Origin: JAJFTV01 sp964426355
GTDB taxonomy: Bacteria; Chloroflexota; Anaerolineae; Anaerolineales; Anaerolineaceae
DNA: 12,678 nucleotides
Assembly: GCA_964426355.1 (NCBI GenBank)
Contig: CAYRRA010000126.1
Span: forward strand, 1 to 12,678
Direction of reading: 5' to 3'
The notes beneath the pieces were generated by a model that worked only from the letters and a program-made list of their open reading frames with translations, was not told the origin of the DNA and did no database searches. Positions 5,945 to 12,678 of the stretch are shown here, one piece after another (position 1 is the first letter of the stretch; the number at the start of each line of letters is the position of its first letter). The position numbers were made by a program, and so were the translations under genes.

Positions 5945-6181
5945 GTGAAAGAGCTGATTGAGTATATTGCTCGCTCATTGGTAGATGAACCTTTAGAAGT
6001 TAGAGTACGTCAGGACCGTTCGGGTAGCAAAATTCGCTTGCAGTTACAAGTAGCCAAGGAAGACATGGGACGTGTCATCGGTAAAAGCGGTAGAGTAGCG
6101 AACTCAATGCGTATCCTGTCCAGAGTTGCAGCAGCGCGAGAGGGAAAACAGGTTTACCTGGATGTTGTCGAGCCGAGATGA
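5945..6181 (+). CDS. khpA: KH-domain RNA-binding protein KhpA
   Basis: This is a 78-residue single type-II KH domain. The beginning KELIEYIARSLVDEP is typical of KhpA (YlqC), and the GXXG loop sits in VIGKSGR (44-50, G46-K-S-G49), ending VYLDVVEPR. KhpA binds RNA, in Firmicutes together with KhpB (Jag/EloR), and influences cell elongation and post-transcriptional control. Whether that partnership exists in this organism is not visible here. I chose the GTG at 5945 because AAAGGA lies six bases upstream and it gives the normal length; an upstream GTG at 5918 would add nine atypical residues. The gene lies between rpsP and rimM, its usual neighbourhood. Its stop codon overlaps the rimM start (ATGA at 6178-6181), implying translational coupling. 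Confidence 0.93.
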   Translation: MKELIEYIARSLVDEPLEVRVRQDRSGSKIRLQLQVAKEDMGRVIGKSGRVANSMRILSRVAAAREGKQVYLDVVEPR

Positions 6182-6741
6182 ATCGACAGAACCCTCAAGA
6201 AAAAGATAATAGTGAACTGGCTAATGACTCGCTCCAAAAGGGCGAGTCATTATACCTTGCTGTTGGTATTATTCGAAAACCACATGGTGTGCAGGGGGAA
6301 GTTTTGTTTAAAGTGCTTACCGATTTTCCTGAGAGAATAAAAAAGGGAAAAAGAGTCTATTTGGGCGAAGATTACCAACCGATTGTGATTGCCAGTGCAC
6401 GCACGCATCATCAAGGGCTTTTAATTTGTTTTGAAGGCTTAGATTCACTGGATGCGGTTGAAAGCTTACGCTCAAACACGGTTTATGTCAAATCTGATGA
6501 ACTCCCAGCGTTGCCTGCTGGAGAATATTATTTTCATCAATTAATCGGGTTGCCGGTAGTCAGCCGTAACGGATCGCAAGTGGGTGTATTGAAAGAAATC
6601 CTTGAGACGGGTGCAAATGACGTTTATTTGATCGAGTCACCGGGAGGGAAAGAAATATTGGTTCCTGCAATCGAATCAGTGATTGTAGAAGTCAATCTTG
6701 AGCAAAATGTGATCGTTGTCGATCCACCTGAATGGTACTGA
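6178..6741 (+). CDS. rimM: 16S rRNA processing protein RimM
   Basis: RimM binds the 30S subunit near bS19 and assists maturation of the 16S rRNA 3' domain. In the 187-residue protein, a hydrophilic N-terminal leader (about 1-24, rich in Q, E, D and N) precedes the RimM N-terminal beta-barrel domain. This opens with LAVGIIRKPHGVQGEVLFKV (28-47) and continues to about residue 108. A C-terminal PRC-barrel (about 116-187) contains YYFHQLIGLPVV, LKEILETGANDVYLI and EILVPAIESVIVEV. The ATG at 6178 overlaps the khpA stop as ATGA, so coupling rather than a strong ribosome binding site probably starts translation. The leader is longer than in many RimM proteins, where the conserved domain starts close to the N-terminus. 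The usual next genes trmD and rplS are absent; dprA follows after one base. Confidence 0.95.
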   Translation: MNRQNPQEKDNSELANDSLQKGESLYLAVGIIRKPHGVQGEVLFKVLTDFPERIKKGKRVYLGEDYQPIVIASARTHHQGLLICFEGLDSLDAVESLRSNTVYVKSDELPALPAGEYYFHQLIGLPVVSRNGSQVGVLKEILETGANDVYLIESPGGKEILVPAIESVIVEVNLEQNVIVVDPPEWY

Positions 6742-6742
6742 G

Positions 6743-7843
6743 ATGCTGGATCAGAAAGCTTATTGGGTTGGATTTAATCATATTAAAGGTATCGGCTCTG
6801 TCCGGCTTCGAAGGCTGCTTGATTTTTTTTGTGACCTTTCAGTCGCCTGGAATGCTCCTCTGGATGGGTTGTTAGCAGCCGGTTTGCCAGAAAAAATTGC
6901 CCAACAGGTTATTCAGAACCGAAACAATATCAACCTGGAATCGCTATTTGAAGGAATTGTGGGGAAGGGGATTGAAGTATTGATTCAACAGGATGATGCT
7001 TATCCCAGTCGATTGCGTGAAGTTGACCAGCCTCCCCCGGTTCTATATGTTAAAGGTGAACTGACACTTGAAGATCAATGGTCTGTTGCAATTGTTGGTA
7101 CACGGCGAATGACCGGGTATGGCAAACAAGTGACCACGGAACTGGCAGCTTTTCTTGCGGGACATGGGATATGCGTGGTCAGCGGGTTGGCGCGTGGAAT
7201 TGATACGGTGGCGCATGCCTCTGCGATACATGCAGGAGGACGGACCATTGCTGTTTTAGGTTGCGGCGTTGATGTAATTTATCCGCCCGAAAATCGCCAT
7301 TTGTACGAGCAAATAACACAACAAGGTGCGATTATCAGTGACTACGCACCCGGAACAGCACCTGAGGGCATCAATTTTCCTCCGCGAAACAGGATCATTG
7401 CCGGTCTTTCTGCTGCGACGGTTGTGATTGAAGCCGGCAAGAGCAGTGGTGCGCTAATTACTTCTACTTTTGCTGCTGAACAAGGGCGTGAGGTATTTGC
7501 TGTGCCCGGAAATATTTATGCTCCGCAAAGCAAAGGGAGCAACTTCCTTATCCAACAAGGCGCAAGACCATTATTGGACTTTGATGAATTGCTGGAAACG
7601 CTTCAATATGGCAATGCAAAGCAGCAGCAGACCGCGAGAAAATTGATTCCTGAAAGCGATGTTGAAGCGAAATTGCTGCAGGTGTTGTGTGATCAACCCA
7701 TGCATGTCGATGAAATCCACATCCAAAGTGACCTGCCCATGTCGGTGGTTTCTGCAACCTTAACGATACTTGAACTCAAGGGGATGGTTTACCAAACCGG
7801 AAAAATGCATTATTCTGTTGTCAGGGAGCGATTAACAGATTAG
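6743..7843 (+). CDS. dprA: DNA processing protein DprA
   Basis: DprA binds incoming single-stranded DNA and loads RecA during natural transformation, and is also found in bacteria not known to be transformable. The 366-residue protein has three parts. The N-terminal helical region has helix-hairpin-helix-like signatures (GIGSVRLRRLL at 16-26, GLPEKIAQQVI at 47-57). The Rossmann-fold core contains GTRRMTGYG (119-127), SGLARGID (147-154), FPPRNRIIAGLS (212-223) and KSSGALITSTFAAEQGRE (233-250). The C-terminal winged-helix domain spans about 300-360. All expected motifs are intact. The ATG at 6743 starts one base after the rimM stop; an in-frame TTG at 6716 would overlap rimM by 26 bases and add nine atypical residues, so I reject it. 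Its place in a ribosomal operon suggests constitutive expression rather than competence-specific control. No other competence genes are in the window. Confidence 0.95.
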   Translation: MLDQKAYWVGFNHIKGIGSVRLRRLLDFFCDLSVAWNAPLDGLLAAGLPEKIAQQVIQNRNNINLESLFEGIVGKGIEVLIQQDDAYPSRLREVDQPPPVLYVKGELTLEDQWSVAIVGTRRMTGYGKQVTTELAAFLAGHGICVVSGLARGIDTVAHASAIHAGGRTIAVLGCGVDVIYPPENRHLYEQITQQGAIISDYAPGTAPEGINFPPRNRIIAGLSAATVVIEAGKSSGALITSTFAAEQGREVFAVPGNIYAPQSKGSNFLIQQGARPLLDFDELLETLQYGNAKQQQTARKLIPESDVEAKLLQVLCDQPMHVDEIHIQSDLPMSVVSATLTILELKGMVYQTGKMHYSVVRERLTD

Positions 7844-7854
7844 GGAAATATGCC

Positions 7855-8955
7855 ATGGGAAACGAATCAGAAAAGTATTACGCAGTAATTATGGCTGGCG
7901 GTGGTGGCACGCGACTTTGGCCCCTTTCGCGCCAGTCTCGCCCCAAGCAGATGATTGAGTTAGTTGACAATAAGCCATTATTTAAGATTGCCGTTGACCG
8001 GCTGGATGGTTTGTTCCCACCTGAACGGATTTTAGTTGTAACTGTTGCCGATCAAGCAAAGCTGCTGCAACAAATTTGCCCACAGATTCCTGTGAATAAC
8101 TATATTATTGAACCGTTTCCACGAGGGACGGCATCCGTTGTTGGATTGGCAGCGATCGTTTTGCAGCACCTGGATAAGGATGCTACGATGGCAGTTCTAA
8201 CCGCTGACCATTTTATTGAGAATGTAGATCAATTTAAGCAGTCTTTATGCTCAGCATACGAAGCAAGTCAGAGCGGTTTATTGGTTACACTAGGGATCCA
8301 GCCTACTTTTCCTTCAACAGGCTATGGATATATACAGCGTGGTGAAATCATCGATCAGTTCCAGGGCATGTCTGTCTTTACCGCCAGAAGTTTTCGTGAG
8401 AAACCCTCATTGGATTTGGCACAGGAGTTTATCGAGGGAGGAGACCATGATTGGAATTCGGGTATGTTTATTTGGCAAGCTCAAGCGATTTTATACGAAT
8501 TTGAGCGCCAAATGCCTGAGCTGTTCGCAGTTTTGAACGAAATCAAGGGATTGATGATAAATGACGACTGGAACACGCAAATCTCGGATTTGTGGGGTAA
8601 AATCGTTCCGCAGTCGATTGATTACGGTATTATGGAACACGCTCACAACGTTGGTGTTATTCCGGTGACTGGCTTGGGATGGAACGATGTTGGCGCGTGG
8701 GATTCACTGTTTGAGTTTCTCCATGCGGACGAGCATGGTAATATCATCCGGCACGAAAATTTTTATAGCATTGAGACGACCAACACAATGGTGTTTTCCG
8801 AGGACTCTCAGCGGCTGATTGTTTCGATTGGCGTTGAGGATCTAATTGTTATTGATACCGGCGATGCCTTATTGTTATGTAAACGGGAGCACGCGCAAAA
8901 AGTTCGGCAAATTGTACAAATTTTGCAAAAAGAAAAGCGTGTTGAATATCTTTAG
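7855..8955 (+). CDS. manC: Mannose-1-phosphate guanylyltransferase (single-domain)
   Basis: The enzyme makes GDP-mannose from mannose 1-phosphate and GTP, the donor for glycans, mannosylated lipids and GDP-sugar derivatives. The 366-residue product carries the nucleotidyltransferase signature AVIMAGGGGTRLWPLSR (10-26) followed by RPKQ (29-32). Further motifs are EPFPRGTASVVGLAA (86-100), LTADHFI (115-121), GYGYI (156-160), REKPS (181-185), WNSGMF (200-205), SIDYGIME (254-261) and GWNDVGAWDSL (275-285). It lacks the C-terminal cupin phosphomannose isomerase domain of bifunctional ManC proteins. The RGTA in the fourth motif replaces the RNTA common in proteobacterial enzymes. The ATG at 7855 has AGGGA at 7842-7846, overlapping the dprA stop and giving coupled expression. 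topA follows after 10 bp. No other mannose-pathway gene is present, so the linkage is probably operon architecture rather than a pathway cluster. Confidence 0.92.
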   Translation: MGNESEKYYAVIMAGGGGTRLWPLSRQSRPKQMIELVDNKPLFKIAVDRLDGLFPPERILVVTVADQAKLLQQICPQIPVNNYIIEPFPRGTASVVGLAAIVLQHLDKDATMAVLTADHFIENVDQFKQSLCSAYEASQSGLLVTLGIQPTFPSTGYGYIQRGEIIDQFQGMSVFTARSFREKPSLDLAQEFIEGGDHDWNSGMFIWQAQAILYEFERQMPELFAVLNEIKGLMINDDWNTQISDLWGKIVPQSIDYGIMEHAHNVGVIPVTGLGWNDVGAWDSLFEFLHADEHGNIIRHENFYSIETTNTMVFSEDSQRLIVSIGVEDLIVIDTGDALLLCKREHAQKVRQIVQILQKEKRVEYL

Positions 8956-8965
8956 GAGTAGACTT

Positions 8966-11272
8966 TTGGAAGCTTATTGCGTCAAATGTAAAGAGAAAAG
9001 GGAAATCAAAAACCCGGTTGCTGAATATAACCGTGCGGCAAGACCCGTTACCAGGGGAATATGCCCGGTTTGTGGAACAACGCTTGTACGCATGGGAAGC
9101 ACACCACAACATGAAGGACTAGAGAAACCAGCACCCAAAAATAACCGCCACGGTAAACTGGTTATTGTCGAATCTCCTGCTAAAGCCCGGACAGTGGGTC
9201 GGTTTTTGGGAAAGAATTATACGGTAAAGGCGTCTGTAGGACATGTGCGCGATTTATTACGCTCTACCCTTTCTATCGACGTGGATAACCATTTTGAACC
9301 CCGTTACAGAGTTCCGAATGAGAAACGTGCAGTTGTAAAGGAGCTAAAAGCGGCAGCGAAGAAAGCAGAGGAAATATTTCTAGCTACTGACCCGGATCGT
9401 GAGGGTGAGGCGATAGCCTGGCATCTTCTTGAAGCGGTAGAAATTGATCCTGCTATTACGCAGCGAGTTGTATTTCACGAAATTACCCAAAACGCGGTGT
9501 CAGAGGCATTTGACCACCCCCGCAAAATCAATATGGGTTTAGTAGATGCCCAGCAGGCTCGCAGGGTTTTGGATCGGTTGGTTGGGTACAGTATCAGCCC
9601 CATCTTGTGGCAGAAGGTGCGAAACCGGCTTTCAGCGGGTCGAGTTCAATCGGTTGCGTTGAAGTTGATTGTTGAACGTGAACGCGAGATCGATGCATTT
9701 GTCCCACAAGAATACTGGACGATTGCGGCAGAGTTAAAACCAGAAAATGGTTCGACCAGTTTTGTTGCAAAACTGGTAAAGATGAATGATGAGGAACCGG
9801 AACTGCCCACGAAGGATGTTGTCGATTCCATTTTGATAGACCTTGAAAGGGCAGATTATTCCATATCAAAGATCAAACGTGGCGTTCGAAAACGGAAACC
9901 CGCTGCGCCATTTATTACCAGCACTTTGCAGCAAGAAGCCTCTCGCAGGCTTGGGTTTACAGCTCGAAAAACCATGAGTGTTGCACAGCAGCTTTATGAA
10001 GGCTTGGATATTGGCGAAAACGGTAATTCGGGTTTAATCACGTATATGCGCACCGATTCAACCAATATCTCAGAGATGGCATTGACCGAAGCGCGCGATT
10101 ATATCCTCCAGACATACGGTGAACCTTATCTGCCTGAAACCCCGCCAGAATATAAAACACGGGCAAAAAGTGCTCAGGAAGCGCACGAAGCGATCCGACC
10201 CACTTCTGTCATGCGACGACCTGAAACGATCAAAGAATTGTTATCGCGTGACCAATTCAAGTTGTACCAGATGATCTGGCAAAGGTTTGTTGCATCACAA
10301 ATGGAATCCGCTGTTTTCGATACGATTAGTGTCGATGTCTCTGCTGCAGACAAACAGAATAATTACCTGTTCCGCGCATCGGGAGCGACCATGAGCTTCC
10401 CCGGTTTCCTGGTGGTTTACGAGGAAACCAAGGATGAAGATAAACCATCTGAAGAGAGTGATGAAGTCAAGATTCCAGAAAATCTTGAAGACGGGCAAAA
10501 GCTGGATTTACTCAGGCTTTTACCTGAGCAGCATTTTACCCAACCTCCGCCGCGCTTCACCGAGGCTTCTTTGGTGCAAATTTTAGAGGAAAATGGAATC
10601 GGGAGACCCTCTACGTATGCCCCAATTTTAACTACCATTCAAGCCAGGGGATACGTGGTTCGAGAAAACAAACGCCTGATCCCTACCGAAATCGGTTTCC
10701 TGGTTAACGATTTATTGGTGGAGTATTTTGACGATGTGGTTGACGTTGGCTTTACGGCAACCATGGAAGAGGATTTGGACAAGGTGGCTGCTGGAGAAGC
10801 TGAATGGACCGAAGTGGTAAGGCTTTTCTATGATGATTTCGCTCCTCGGGTTGAGAAAGCGCAAAAGGAAATGCCTGAAGCTAAAACCGAAATGGAAAAA
10901 GTCGGACGAGCTTGCCCTAAATGCGGAAATGATTTGGTGATTCGGTGGGGTCGTTTCGGGAAATTTATCAGTTGCAGCCATTTCCCTGAATGCCGTTACA
11001 CTGAACCCTGGCTCGAGAAAATTGGAGTTGTTTGCCCGGTGTGCAAAGAGGGAGAGGTTGTGAGAAGGAAAAGCCGAAAAGGACGCGTATTTTACGGTTG
11101 TTCCAGGTTTCCGGAATGCGAGTTTACTTCGTGGAAGGAACCCATCACGACACCTTGCCCGAAATGCCAGGGTACGTTAGTTCTCTCGAATAAACATAAA
11201 GCGCAATGTTTGAGCTGTCAGGAAGAGTTTTTGTTGGAAGATATCGGGTATATTGCAGCAGACTCGGCATAA
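8966..11272 (+). CDS. topA: DNA topoisomerase I with N-terminal zinc ribbon
   Basis: This type IA topoisomerase relaxes negative supercoils through a transient 5'-phosphotyrosine bond. The 768-residue protein opens with an extra zinc ribbon, Cys5-x2-Cys8 and Cys33-x2-Cys36, resembling DUF5679. A linker then leads to the TOPRIM domain (from KLVIVESPAKART at 64-76; Glu69, Asp142, Asp144, Glu146 in TDPDREGE). The catalytic core follows, with SAGRVQSVALKLI (223-235) and active-site Tyr360 in GLITYMRTDS. After ENGIGRPSTYAPI (542-554) come three C-terminal zinc fingers: C650/C653/C670/C677, C690/C693/C712/C718 and C731/C734/C748/C751. I chose the TTG at 8966 because AGGAG (8954-8958), which overlaps the manC stop, lies seven bases upstream; the 40 codons before it are manC in another frame. 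It lies 10 bp after manC and is probably the last gene of the operon. Confidence 0.95.
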   Translation: MEAYCVKCKEKREIKNPVAEYNRAARPVTRGICPVCGTTLVRMGSTPQHEGLEKPAPKNNRHGKLVIVESPAKARTVGRFLGKNYTVKASVGHVRDLLRSTLSIDVDNHFEPRYRVPNEKRAVVKELKAAAKKAEEIFLATDPDREGEAIAWHLLEAVEIDPAITQRVVFHEITQNAVSEAFDHPRKINMGLVDAQQARRVLDRLVGYSISPILWQKVRNRLSAGRVQSVALKLIVEREREIDAFVPQEYWTIAAELKPENGSTSFVAKLVKMNDEEPELPTKDVVDSILIDLERADYSISKIKRGVRKRKPAAPFITSTLQQEASRRLGFTARKTMSVAQQLYEGLDIGENGNSGLITYMRTDSTNISEMALTEARDYILQTYGEPYLPETPPEYKTRAKSAQEAHEAIRPTSVMRRPETIKELLSRDQFKLYQMIWQRFVASQMESAVFDTISVDVSAADKQNNYLFRASGATMSFPGFLVVYEETKDEDKPSEESDEVKIPENLEDGQKLDLLRLLPEQHFTQPPPRFTEASLVQILEENGIGRPSTYAPILTTIQARGYVVRENKRLIPTEIGFLVNDLLVEYFDDVVDVGFTATMEEDLDKVAAGEAEWTEVVRLFYDDFAPRVEKAQKEMPEAKTEMEKVGRACPKCGNDLVIRWGRFGKFISCSHFPECRYTEPWLEKIGVVCPVCKEGEVVRRKSRKGRVFYGCSRFPECEFTSWKEPITTPCPKCQGTLVLSNKHKAQCLSCQEEFLLEDIGYIAADSA

Positions 11273-11290
11273 ATATTGCATCTCAATATT
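11272..11290 (+). repeat. AT-rich inverted repeat at the end of topA
   Basis: AATATTG (11272-11278) and CAATATT (11284-11290) pair perfectly around CATCT, starting on the last base of the topA stop codon. The stem is AT-rich and no T run follows, so it is a poor intrinsic terminator. It may stabilise the mRNA 3' end or act with another factor. No better terminator is visible between topA and the next promoter. Confidence 0.35.
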
Positions 11291-11344
11291 GAATGACTTT
11301 GCCAGGCGCATCAAATCAATGCTGTTCTTCTTGATATCGTATAG

Positions 11345-11373
11345 TTGCACATTTTTAAAATTTGTTCTAAAAT
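11345..11373 (+). promoter_or_regulatory. Promoter of the two-helix membrane protein gene
   Basis: TTGCAC (11345-11350) and TAAAAT (11368-11373) are separated by 17 bases, a near-consensus sigma-70-type arrangement with the same -10 as the ffh promoter. Transcription would start near 11380 and leave a leader of about 46 bases containing AGGAG (11413-11417). Confidence 0.7.
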
Positions 11374-11425
11374 GATGAAGTAAAGCGCACCTAACATTTT
11401 TCTTGGCAAGGCAGGAGTGAAAAAG

Positions 11426-12496
11426 ATGAATATTGAAGGTTTGCTTGAAACAATTCGGGAAAATATAAAAAAGCCTGTTGTCACCGCGGTGATCGGCTTG
11501 GTTGTTGGCTTGATCATCGGTTTGCCCATTTTGGGATGGGGTCTTTTTCCGGTAAAGTGGAAAGACGCCGCACCCGTACACCTTCGTCAGGATGTGAAGG
11601 AAGAATATGTGCGGATGATCATCGAGTCTTATGCGTATGACCGAGACAGCTTCCTTGCGTTAAGCCGTTGGAAGGAATTGGGCGATGGGGCAAATGAAAT
11701 TTTGAGTACGGTTCAACTTGATCCGAATTTAAAACCTGAGGATGTGGCTTCCTTCAGCGCATTGGTTAATGTGCCTTACACCACTTCTGCTCAATCCTTT
11801 GCCCCCTCTGTTGCTTTTACTCAACCAGCAAATGCTGAAACGGTTGTTATGGCTTCACCAACATCAAACCAGGAAACGGCAAAAGGCAAAATAAATCCCC
11901 TACTTCTTCTCGGTGTTCTTTGCGTGCTTATGTTGATTGTTGGTGCTGCTCTGCTCTATATTCTCGTTTTACGAAAAAGACCAGGCTCTTTGCTTTCAAC
12001 TGCAAAGAAATCACAGGATGAGGATGTATACGCGGAATCGCCTGGCTATTATGAAGAAGGCGATGACACACCAATTGCTCAATTCATGACCACTTTTATG
12101 TTGGGTGATGATTTGTATGATGACTCATTCAGTGTTGATTCACCTACAGGTGAATTTTTAGGCGAATGCGGGGTCGGAATTTCAGAGACAATCGGTGTTG
12201 GCGACCCAAAGAAAGTTTCAGCTTTTGAGGTCTGGTTATTTGATAAAAATGACATTCAAACCGTGACCAAGGTCTTGATGAGCGAACACGCCTTCAATGA
12301 CCCCACAATCAATCAACGTTTGGCATCCAAGGGCGAACCAGTTGTTGTTGAACCGGGAAAAATTGTATTGCTTGAAACAGCCACGCTGCAACTGGAAGCA
12401 CGGGTAGTTGATATTAATTATGGCAAAGGAGCACTACCAGAAAACAGTTTCTTTGAGAGGCTCACCCTGGAGTTGGCGATTTGGCCCAAAGGGTAG
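11426..12496 (+). CDS. Two-helix membrane protein with extracytoplasmic and cytoplasmic domains, unknown function
   Basis: This 356-residue protein is not one I can name. A short basic N-terminus (RENIKK) precedes helix 1 (about 18-40), then an extracytoplasmic region of about 115 residues. Its first half looks alpha-helical (VHLRQDVKEEYVRMIIESYAY, then LALSRWKEL), and its second half is a Ser/Thr/Pro/Ala-rich linker (about 118-150). Helix 2 spans about 157-182 and ends in RKRP, so by the positive-inside rule both termini are cytoplasmic. The cytoplasmic part has an acidic linker (about 197-240) and a compact C-terminal segment (about 243-354), rich in predicted beta strands, containing ECGVGISETIG and FEVWLFDKNDIQTVTKVLMS. 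I chose the ATG at 11426 because AGGAG lies eight bases upstream; the GTG at 11417 overlaps that AGGAG and cannot use it. It has its own promoter and terminator, so it is monocistronic. The layout suggests a membrane-anchored adaptor or sensor, but that is only inference. Confidence 0.8.
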   Translation: MNIEGLLETIRENIKKPVVTAVIGLVVGLIIGLPILGWGLFPVKWKDAAPVHLRQDVKEEYVRMIIESYAYDRDSFLALSRWKELGDGANEILSTVQLDPNLKPEDVASFSALVNVPYTTSAQSFAPSVAFTQPANAETVVMASPTSNQETAKGKINPLLLLGVLCVLMLIVGAALLYILVLRKRPGSLLSTAKKSQDEDVYAESPGYYEEGDDTPIAQFMTTFMLGDDLYDDSFSVDSPTGEFLGECGVGISETIGVGDPKKVSAFEVWLFDKNDIQTVTKVLMSEHAFNDPTINQRLASKGEPVVVEPGKIVLLETATLQLEARVVDINYGKGALPENSFFERLTLELAIWPKG

Positions 12497-12518
12497 ACAT
12501 GTCCCTGTAGAGATAGAT

Positions 12519-12559
12519 ACAGGCTGCAGCTCTGATTGAGACTGCAGCCTGTTTTTTTT
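12519..12559 (+). terminator. Strong intrinsic terminator after the two-helix membrane protein
   Basis: ACAGGCTGCAG (12519-12529) pairs perfectly with CTGCAGCCTGT (12542-12552), with CTC/GAG pairing inside the loop, and eight T residues (12552-12559) follow. No T run is present in the minus direction, so it ends the plus-strand gene and shields the convergent greA. Confidence 0.93.
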
Positions 12560-12570
12560 GAAGTTATCGG

Positions 12571-12678
12571 CTATTCAATTCGTAAAATTTTAAAAGACGC
12601 TTTACCGTCAGGGGTATCCACTTGTACTTCATCACCGACTTTTTTGCCCATGATGGCTTTTCCTATCGGAGAGAGATG
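12571..12678 (-). CDS. greA: C-terminal end of transcription elongation factor GreA
   Basis: Only the last 35 residues are in the window; the gene continues beyond the right edge. Read from the edge, the frame runs HLSPIGKAIMGKKVGDEV and ends KASFKILRIE before a TAG stop at 12573-12571. The 'SPIGKAxxGKKVGDEVxVxTPxG' pattern is the conserved end of the FKBP-like C-terminal domain of GreA, which binds RNA polymerase. The factor stimulates cleavage of backtracked transcripts through its N-terminal coiled coil, which is not visible here. GreB or another Gre-like paralogue cannot be fully excluded from the fragment, but GreA is the best match. It converges on the membrane protein gene; the terminator between them (12519-12559) is oriented for the plus strand only. 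Confidence 0.85.
   Translation of the reverse strand, partial: HLSPIGKAIMGKKVGDEVQVDTPDGKASFKILRIE

Noticed and set aside
8846..8965. 40-codon upstream extension of topA
   Set aside because: It overlaps the end of manC in a different frame, while AGGAG and a TTG at 8966 give a start that begins exactly at the zinc ribbon.
1..12678. Mobile elements, CRISPR arrays, defence systems, tRNA and rRNA genes
   Set aside because: No transposase, integrase, spaced direct repeats, cloverleaf or rRNA-like sequence was seen; gene content and order look like conserved chromosomal core.

Overview
The window looks like a chromosomal core-gene region of a bacterium of the phylum Chloroflexota, most likely class Anaerolineae. 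This is an inference, not a database result. It rests on moderate GC content, the style of the Ffh, DprA and TopA proteins, the gene order ffh-rpsP-khpA-rimM-dprA-manC-topA, and several lineage-type hypothetical membrane proteins. I see no mobile element, CRISPR array, tRNA or rRNA.

Layout from left to right. Bases 1-329 hold the 3' end of a protein with a lectin-like jelly-roll domain. It is followed by a four-helix membrane protein of unknown function (380-949). A terminator at 1001-1031 separates this from a convergent minus-strand block: degV (a FakB-like fatty-acid-binding protein, 3760-2903), a DUF1015 protein (2793-1477) and a small hypothetical protein (1395-1030). degV ends at its own terminator, and the DUF1015 gene has its own extended -10 promoter. 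The small gene begins inside a perfect 14-bp hairpin that buries its ribosome binding site.

The 338-bp gap at 3761-4098 is divergent. It carries a palindrome on the degV side and a strong promoter for ffh. Rightward from there lie ffh (SRP GTPase), a second promoter, then rpsP (bS16), khpA (KH-domain RNA-binding protein), rimM (16S processing), dprA (ssDNA/RecA loader), manC (GDP-mannose synthesis) and topA (topoisomerase I). From khpA to topA the genes overlap or are separated by 11 bp or less, so they probably form one operon that mixes ribosome biogenesis, DNA processing and sugar-nucleotide supply. The usual trmD and rplS after rimM are absent. TopA carries an extra N-terminal CxxC...CxxC zinc ribbon in addition to three C-terminal zinc fingers. 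Three genes in this cluster (ffh, khpA, topA) appear to use GTG or TTG starts.

After topA, a separate promoter drives a two-helix membrane protein of unknown function (11426-12496), which ends at a very strong terminator (12519-12559). The window closes with the C-terminal end of greA on the minus strand.

I did not find a clearly new defence or mobile system. The observations most worth a second look are the start-codon hairpin at 1370-1409, the zinc-ribbon extension of TopA, the DUF1015 protein with its ParB/Srx-like motif, and the uncharacterised two-helix membrane protein.
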